In this document: positions 7,421 to 11,252 of the stretch, one piece after another
Layout of the letters: the number at the start of each line of letters is the position of its first letter
Numbering within the stretch: the stretch's first letter is position 1
The notes under the pieces: generated by a model
What the model was told of the DNA's origin: nothing
Seen by the model: the letters and a program-made list of their open reading frames with translations, nothing else
Database searches by the model: none
Made by a program: the position numbers and the translations under genes
Source of the DNA: Beroe ovata
Lineage: Eukaryota > Ctenophora > Nuda > Beroida > Beroidae
Assembly (NCBI GenBank): GCA_946803715.1
Contig: CAMPET010000222.1
Span: 14,740-25,991, forward strand
Direction of reading: 5' to 3'
Length of the DNA stretch: 11,252 nt

Positions 7421-8510
7421 ATGATTGTTTCTGACCATAAATGTTTTTCTAACTTGTTGGAGACCATTGATTCCGTCCTTGAGATGCTTGAACAAGGCTT
7501 CCCAGTTGATATTTTCTATTTTGATTTTTGGAAAGCCTTTGATTCGGTACCGCACTACCACTTGCTGGCCAAGTTTGAGAGGTATGGAATCGGTGGCTCA
7601 TTGTTGGAGGTTGTAGAAGATTTTCTGACTGACAGATCTATGAGAACATGTCTTCTTCTAGCAGACCTGTACTTTCTGGTGTCCCGCAAGATTCTGTCCT
7701 CGGGCCCTTGCTGTTTTTCATCAATGATCTGCCAGATGGAATTAAAAATGTTACAAATCTATTTGCTGACGATCTAAAGTTGGGAAAGTTGGTAATTAAT
7801 GCTCAGAACAGAGATGAGGTTACAAGGGATTTGAACCTGCTAGAACAATGGGAATCTTTGTGGCTTTTTAAATTCAATCCTTAAAAATGTCATGTTTTGC
7901 ATTTGGCTTTCAATGAAAATCCTTATAATCAATATTTTCTAGGTGGTAGGTACCATACTGAAAAATGTAACATCCGAAAAAAAACCTTGGTTTAATGATG
8001 AGTGAAGAAATAGGCTGGAATCTAAACATTAAAACATGTATTAAGGATGCCTATAAGTGTAATAGTTGGATCTCCAGAAACCTTAAGAATAGGGATCCTA
8101 TGATATTATCACATATTTATAAGACTATAATACGTCCAAAGTTGGAATATTGTGTCCAATGTTGGAACCCAGTTGCTAGTCATGGGAACTGGGCCACTAT
8201 TTCCGAACTATCTCCATACGAGGTGACCTTATCGTAACGTTTAAAATCATTACTGAAAAAGTTGAGTATGGTAAGGATATTTTAAGACTAGGCCGTGCAG
8301 GCAGTAATATTTTAAGTAACATTGATCCTAGAGTCAGAAGTAGTAGGTATTTGTAAACTTCGACAAGCTTTCTTTCCTGACAGAATTAAGAACTATTGGA
8401 ATAAGTTACTAGCTTATGAAAAATCATCAGAGAACACAAACCAATTTAAGATTAATTTAGATAAGTTCAAGAATGAGACAAGGTTGAATATATCTGAAAA
8501 CAACTTCTGA
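7421..8510 (+). pseudogene. broken LINE reverse transcriptase
   Basis: The protein can be followed across several frames. Frame one (7421 to about 7650) holds the motif-A region FYFDFWKAFDSVPH. A frameshift near 7650 leads to LSGVPQDSVLGPLLF and the catalytic FADD box (NLFADDLKL). A TAA at 7882-7884 interrupts FKFNP. A second frameshift lies in the A8 run at 7977-7984, after which WNLNIKTCIK and YKTIIRPKLEYCVQCWNP are readable. Around 8195-8222 segments normally present are missing and the frame changes, before GDLIVTFKII. Another shift near 8350 leads to the tail AFFPDRIKNYWNKL. PQG is changed to PQD and two residues are missing before INDLP. The gene cannot make an intact enzyme. Confidence 0.88.
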
Positions 8511-8693
8511 AAACAACGAAAAGAGAGGTTTAATACTTTCTTGGTTAAGAGTTTGTTACCCAGAAAAAGTACATTAATATATATTCTCACTCCTAAATTA
8601 ATTTATTCACCAATAAATTGTCAAGTTATTTGTTTTGCGTTTGTTTTTTACCATTTAGAATTTTGTTTTTAATAATGTTTATTATATGAGTAC
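7421..8693 (+). mobile_element. degenerate non-LTR retrotransposon (LINE), 5' truncated
   Basis: The body is the 3' part of a LINE of the Jockey/CR1/L2-like type: reverse transcriptase, then the usual C-terminal tail, then AT-rich 3' sequence with an AATAAA at 8612-8617. No endonuclease domain is present, as expected of a 5'-truncated copy. Faint RT-finger-like residues upstream (7390-7420, broken by stops) suggest it may start a little earlier. The 3' boundary is uncertain because an hAT element begins at 8702. No target-site duplication was identified. Confidence 0.8.
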
Positions 8694-9405
8694 CTTGAAA
8701 GCAGGCACGTAGCCAGACATTTTTTCCGTGGGGGGCGAGCAAGCTACGCCCCTGGTTGGGGGTTAGGGGGCAAAGCTCTCCGCAAAATTTTAAAAAATAG
8801 AGTGCTGTAGACGAAATCTGGTATTAAAGAAAATATCACAGTAACAAAAAATAAGAGGAGCAAAAAAGTTATGCACGAGTGAAGAACTGAAGAAAATGCG
8901 ATGATCTGAGGCGTTAGATACTCATTTGAGTTGCAGAGTACATGCCTTTTATCTTTTATTGTTTGTCGTAGCAATGGAAATGTAGTGGTTTAAGGCAGTG
9001 CCCCGATATGATATATCCAAAGGTACTGAAACAAAAGCAGAGTATCATCAGGAGCAGGGGTCCGGGGGTGCAGCCCCTAGAAGCCAGATGTTAGGGTCTG
9101 TTCGAGAAGGTGAAATCCTTCAATACTTTCCATTTATTGCTTTGTTACACTGGAAATAAACGGGTCTTGGGGCACTGCCCTGATATAGAACGACATCATA
9201 TTGTATAGAAAGTAGTATTGCAGTATCACAGGTAGTTTATTCAATGTGCTCGATCAATTTAAAGTAGAAGCAGGGGTCTGGGGGCTGCGTCCCCAGAAGC
9301 CAAACGTTAAGTTCTGTATGGAAGTTCTAAATTTTCATCAGCGGTCCAATTTTTCCGTGGGGGGGGGCGGCCCCCTGCCCCCCTGTCTACGTGCCTGCTT
9401 GAAAG
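8694..9405. mobile_element. nonautonomous hAT-type element with 8-bp target-site duplication
   Basis: The element covers 8702-9397 (696 bp). Its ends are CAGGCACGTAG at 8702 and CTACGTGCCTG at 9387-9397, extending to CAGGCACGTAG[C/A]CAG. The direct repeat CTTGAAAG flanks it (8694-8701 and 9398-9405). A CAG...CTG terminus with an 8-bp duplication is the hallmark of hAT elements. Subterminal sequence tttttccgtgggggg recurs in the same orientation at both ends. Two diverged internal copies of a G-rich module (about 8994-9110 and 9170-9327, with GCAGGGGTC, CCCC and AGAAGCCA) lie in the right half. No transposase is encoded; a minus-strand open frame at 8744-8974 is hydrophobic and unconvincing. 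Confidence 0.85.
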
Positions 9406-9536
9406 GTGCATGCTGAAATAAAGAAGTTTTGTCAACAAATGATATCCATCGAATTGTGTTGATTTATGGCAAAACTTTTATATATTATGTTATAAATAAG
9501 GTCAAAAAGATCATAAAGGTCATAAAGTTCATAGTA

Positions 9537-9558
9537 GGGGTCTGCTGGTGCAGACCCC
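9537..9558. repeat. perfect 9-bp hairpin GGGGTCTGC-tggt-GCAGACCCC
   Basis: Stem of nine GC-rich pairs with a 4-base loop in AT-rich DNA. It resembles the G-rich modules inside the hAT element (ggggtctg ... ccccagaa-cca), so it is probably a relic of a related element outside the duplicated target site. Confidence 0.75.
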
Positions 9559-10365
9559 AGAATCCACACAATTTGTTGCATATTGTTTTTGAGGTTTACT
9601 TTTACGCACAAATTCCTGAGATTTCGTGGAAATTTTAACTTGCATTTAAGATTTAAGTTCATGTTGGCAACTGAGATCGACATAATTAATTCAGGGGTGG
9701 GCACATACTAGCATGGAGACCTAAAAGCAACAATATTACTGCTCATTTTATAAATCACTTTTAATAACTCAATCATCTGTCAAACTATTTTGCCTTCTTG
9801 AGGTAATCAGGCATATTCCCGTACATGAATTATGATGCTTAACCTGAATGGGGGCCTAAATCAAAACTTATCGCCACAATATTCACCTCACTGGCTTTCA
9901 AGTACAGAGATGGAGAAAAAGTTTTAAGATCTACATTTATTTCTGGAGTGGGTATTAATGTTAAAATTTTTTTCTTTAATACTTCATGAAAAGATACATT
10001 TCAGAAAGGAAGATTCTTTTGAGGCATCAATCTGCAAGACTTTTCTCCAACTCTGTACTTGAACCCCAACAAGATCACTTTAGGTAAACATTGTGGTGAG
10101 CAGCAAGATCTAAATGAATCACACCAAGATGAGTGGCGTGCAGGCATCATCAGTCCAATACCTAACACAGCTTTCGGGGTGTTTAAATTGCGAGAGCTTT
10201 TTATGAGATAGGCCCCCAAGCAGTCACCCCCTGGTACCGGGTATAGCACTGTGAAGTGCAGTGACCACCTGCCTGAAACAGTCTTTATCTTTACTCCAGC
10301 ATCAAGAAATTAAGTAAGACACTTAGCGAAGAGAAGTAGAGTTTTTTCTTATGATACATTATATC

Positions 10366-10385
10366 CAGTAGATAAATATCTACTG
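10366..10385. promoter_or_regulatory. palindrome CAGTAGATA-aa-TATCTACTG upstream of SEC13
   Basis: Perfect 9-bp inverted repeat with a 2-bp centre, 39 bp before the SEC13 start codon. It may lie in the promoter or 5' UTR. Protein binding or a role in translation is not shown. Confidence 0.35.
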
Positions 10386-10424
10386 TTTGATAACAGTTTG
10401 TTCTCAATTTATTAATCTTTAGCC

Positions 10425-11065
10425 ATGGCTACAGTCATAGGAAAGGTAGAAACTCAACATGAGAATATGATTGTGAGTATCGCACTGATTAATCTTTATA
10501 CCTTCTTTGATATGAACAATTAAATGTATCATTCTTAAACTCGCTTGTTTTTTGACATAAAACTCCTCAACTGATTTGGGTATCTGACTCTGACTTCTTT
10601 CATAGGTAATACCTATTAGGTATACCGGGATTTTTGTATGAAAAAAGCAATGTTTTACATGTTTTAAACCTATCAATATTTCAGCATGATGCTCAGATGG
10701 ATATCTATGGACACCGTTTGGCCACTTGTTCGTCTGACCGATCTGTTAGGATATTCGAGGTTGAAAAGAACCAACATCGGCTTATTGCTACATTGATTGG
10801 GTAAGGGGCCATAATTTTTGCCAATTCCATCTTTTTCTGCACTTGCTACTTCCATTTAAACCCATGACGTCTTTGAAGCGTCATAATTCCCAGTACGATA
10901 TGTTCCATCATCCCCCCACCTCCCTAGTTGCTAGCATGTTGAAATGTATCCTATCTTGCTGCTCAAAACCAACATTATTTCAGTCATGATGGCCCTGTCT
11001 GGCAAATCTCATGGATGCACCCCATGTACGGTAATGCACTGGCATCGTGTTCCTATGACAAGAGG
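10425..11065 (+). CDS. SEC13: SEC13, first three coding exons (3' partial)
   Basis: Exons 10425-10472, 10685-10800 and 10984-11065 join in frame (82 residues). Introns are GT-AG (212 and 183 bp), and gtaggt follows the last exon. The start ATG sits in the strong context agccATGG. The translation begins [16 protein letters not shown] and continues with [20 protein letters not shown], then [19 protein letters not shown] and ASCSYDKR. These are the SEC13 N-terminus, its first WD40 blade and the start of the second, residue for residue close to the family. SEC13 is a β-propeller that pairs with SEC31 in the COPII coat on the ER, with Nup proteins in the nuclear pore Y complex, and with GATOR2. 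Full proteins are about 300 to 320 residues, so roughly three quarters lies past the window. The (AC)n tract at the end is intronic. Confidence 0.95.
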
Positions 11066-11135
11066 GTAGGTATCTTATAATATCATGGTGGGTGCTCATT
11101 GTGCAATACACTGCAGTACACTATGTGCGAAGATT

Positions 11136-11158
11136 GCACTCTATGCGTGCACTCTATG
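11136..11158. repeat. 13-bp direct repeat in SEC13 intron
   Basis: GCACTCTATG occurs at 11136-11145 and 11149-11158 within a longer stretch of diverged gcact/gtacact words that leads into the terminal AC run. Confidence 0.7.
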
Positions 11159-11219
11159 TATGACGTATGTGCACTATAAAGTACACTCATAGTACACAAA
11201 CACACAAGCACAAACACAC

Positions 11220-11221
<2 letters not shown>

Positions 11222-11252
<31 letters not shown>
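11222..11252. repeat. (AC)n microsatellite at window end
   Basis: AC dinucleotide run continuing to the window edge, preceded by imperfect acacaa/cacacg units. It lies in the third SEC13 intron and its length is unknown. Confidence 0.97.

Larger units (their letters stand above)
9406..10424. other. intergenic and SEC13 upstream region
   Basis: No protein was recognised. Diverged tandem words ggtcataaa occur near 9500-9532, a perfect hairpin lies at 9537-9558, and a start CAGGGGTGGGCA at 9692 looks hAT-like but has no partner. A minus-strand open frame at 10001-10249 matches no family I know. The last ~60 bp before SEC13 are AT-rich, with a palindrome at 10366-10385, and end in a pyrimidine-rich tttag that could be a 5' UTR splice acceptor. 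No TATA box is clear. Confidence 0.45.

Noticed and set aside
8744-8974. 76-codon minus-strand open frame inside the hAT element
   Set aside because: Hydrophobic, no transposase motif, and the element length suits a noncoding MITE.
9692-9703. CAGGGGTGGGCA, resembling a hAT terminus
   Set aside because: I found no matching inverted end (TGCCCACCCCTG) downstream and no 8-bp duplication of the flanking aattaatt.
10001-10249. 82-codon open frame on the minus strand, Cys-rich
   Set aside because: No family recognised, no splice context, and no supporting neighbour. A transposon remnant is possible but not shown.
1-11252. CRISPR array, rRNA or bacterial operon structure
   Set aside because: Spliced animal genes and dispersed eukaryotic transposons are present; no regularly spaced repeats of CRISPR type were seen.

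Overview
This is a eukaryotic, most likely invertebrate animal, nuclear window. It has short GT-AG introns (93 to 293 bp), AT-rich noncoding DNA, (AC)n microsatellites, and degraded LINE and hAT-type transposon copies. The two recognisable genes are metazoan. Species cannot be read from the sequence. Compact introns and a diverged Musashi suit an early-branching or marine invertebrate (sponge, cnidarian, mollusc and so on), which is a low-confidence inference. One ambiguous base (n, 6156) marks this as draft-quality assembly.

Region by region. 1-1023 is presumed intron of the first gene; it holds microsatellites, an E-box palindrome and a CpG-rich patch. 1024-2835 carries the last six coding exons of a Musashi-family RNA-binding protein on the + strand: the end of RRM1, all of RRM2, and a Tyr/Pro/Ala/Ser-rich tail. 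Its 5' exons lie outside the window. 2836 to about 3825 is its 3' UTR, with a cluster of TCACGTGA palindromes and a poly(A) signal at 3800. 3826-5350 is noncoding, with a striking UAG-rich stretch at 4153-4279. 5369-5757 is a CpG-rich block followed by an isolated open exon with a weak Tudor-domain resemblance. 5965-6061 is a 97-bp MITE with terminal inverted repeats and a perfect 9-bp target-site duplication. 6071-7420 is noncoding and strongly G-over-C skewed in part. 7421-8510 is a dead LINE reverse transcriptase. 8702-9397 is a 696-bp nonautonomous hAT element with an 8-bp target-site duplication. 10425-11065 holds the first three coding exons of SEC13 on the + strand; the rest lies beyond the window, which ends in an intronic (AC)n tract.

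The two genes are head-to-tail and not functionally coupled in any obvious way: Musashi regulates mRNA translation and splicing, and SEC13 builds the COPII coat, the nuclear pore and GATOR2. The most interesting signals are candidate Musashi self-regulation sites. The intron directly after RRM2 and a stretch downstream of the gene are both dense in UAG and match the Musashi consensus (G/A)U(1-3)AGU, and two splice donors are themselves GUUAGU. The precise, target-site-flanked 97-bp MITE is the clearest undescribed small element.
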